14,736 bases of DNA, from assembly GCA_002372875.1 (NCBI GenBank), contig DFJD01000038.1:1-14736 (forward strand). Reading direction: 5' to 3'. Under the pieces are notes generated by a model. That model saw only the letters and a list, made by a program, of their open reading frames with translations. It made no database searches and had not been told where the DNA came from. Made by a program: the position numbers and the translations under genes. Below are positions 14,642 through 14,736 of this stretch, piece after piece. How positions within the stretch are numbered: position 1 is the first letter of the stretch; each line of letters begins with the position of its first letter. The stretch comes from Clostridiales bacterium UBA3680 (GTDB lineage: Bacteria > Bacillota > Clostridia > Lachnospirales > CAG-274).

Positions 14642-14736
14642 AGGGAAACACTGGTTAATTAATCATTCGCATATTTGGTTAATGTTCCCGCATACTGTGT
14701 CACAGCCCATGTTTGGAACTTTGCAAGCAAAGTTCC
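14642..14736 (-). mobile_element. MITE-like intergenic repeat element, copy 2 (cut by window end)
   Basis: The reverse complement of these 95 bases matches 156-250 at about 88 positions, starting with the terminal inverted repeat (14644-14660) and ending in a hairpin (14715-14736) in which the 22 bases are a near-perfect palindrome. Similarity may extend outward over ten more bases (14632-14641 against 251-260, allowing one indel). The copy is inverted relative to copy 1 and continues beyond the window. Confidence 0.75.

Overview
The window looks like chromosomal DNA of a low-GC Gram-positive bacterium, most likely class Clostridia. Evidence: AT-rich DNA, AGGAGG-type ribosome binding sites, sigma-A-like promoters, a SigH-type sigma factor, and the gene order cysE-cysS-mrnC-rlmB-rae1-sigH, which matches the well-known Bacillus subtilis block. 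No phage, plasmid, CRISPR, tRNA or rRNA sequence was recognised. Genus cannot be fixed from the sequence alone.

Layout. (1) 1-305: a repetitive, hairpin-rich intergenic region holding a MITE-like element with imperfect terminal inverted repeats, bracketed by a 23-bp near-identical direct repeat. (2) 306-1940, plus strand: a membrane-anchored L,D-transpeptidase. (3) 1955-1987: a very strong hairpin that ends this gene and the convergent operon; one arm encodes the last codons of sigH. (4) 1970-8410, minus strand: nine tightly packed genes read as ybaB-recR-lipid kinase-cysE-cysS-mrnC-rlmB-rae1-sigH, from a good promoter at 8559-8587 with a structured leader. (5) 8411-8760: promoter, leader and palindrome of that operon, the terminator of the next operon, and one solitary end of the repeat element. 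(6) 8761-13131, minus strand: four genes read as THUMP RNA methyltransferase-MoxR ATPase-DUF58-DUF4129 membrane protein, from a promoter at 13165-13193. (7) 13383-14594, plus strand: pgk alone, with its own promoter and terminator. (8) 14642-14736: a second copy of the repeat element, inverted relative to the first and cut by the window edge.

How it fits together. The nine-gene operon mixes DNA repair (ybaB, recR), lipid phosphorylation, cysteine synthesis and charging (cysE, cysS), 23S rRNA and mRNA processing (mrnC, rlmB, rae1) and the transition-state/sporulation sigma factor SigH; it is mostly housekeeping. The MoxR-DUF58-DUF4129 trio is a known type of envelope-associated module, here without a transglutaminase partner and led by an rRNA methyltransferase gene. 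Pgk is central glycolysis.

No clearly new protein system is present. The most unusual signals are non-coding: a dispersed repeat family (three traces in 14.7 kb, two as inverted copies around the whole gene block), the terminator that doubles as sigH coding sequence, the palindromic ybaB leader, and a CysE with an N-terminal hydrophobic anchor.
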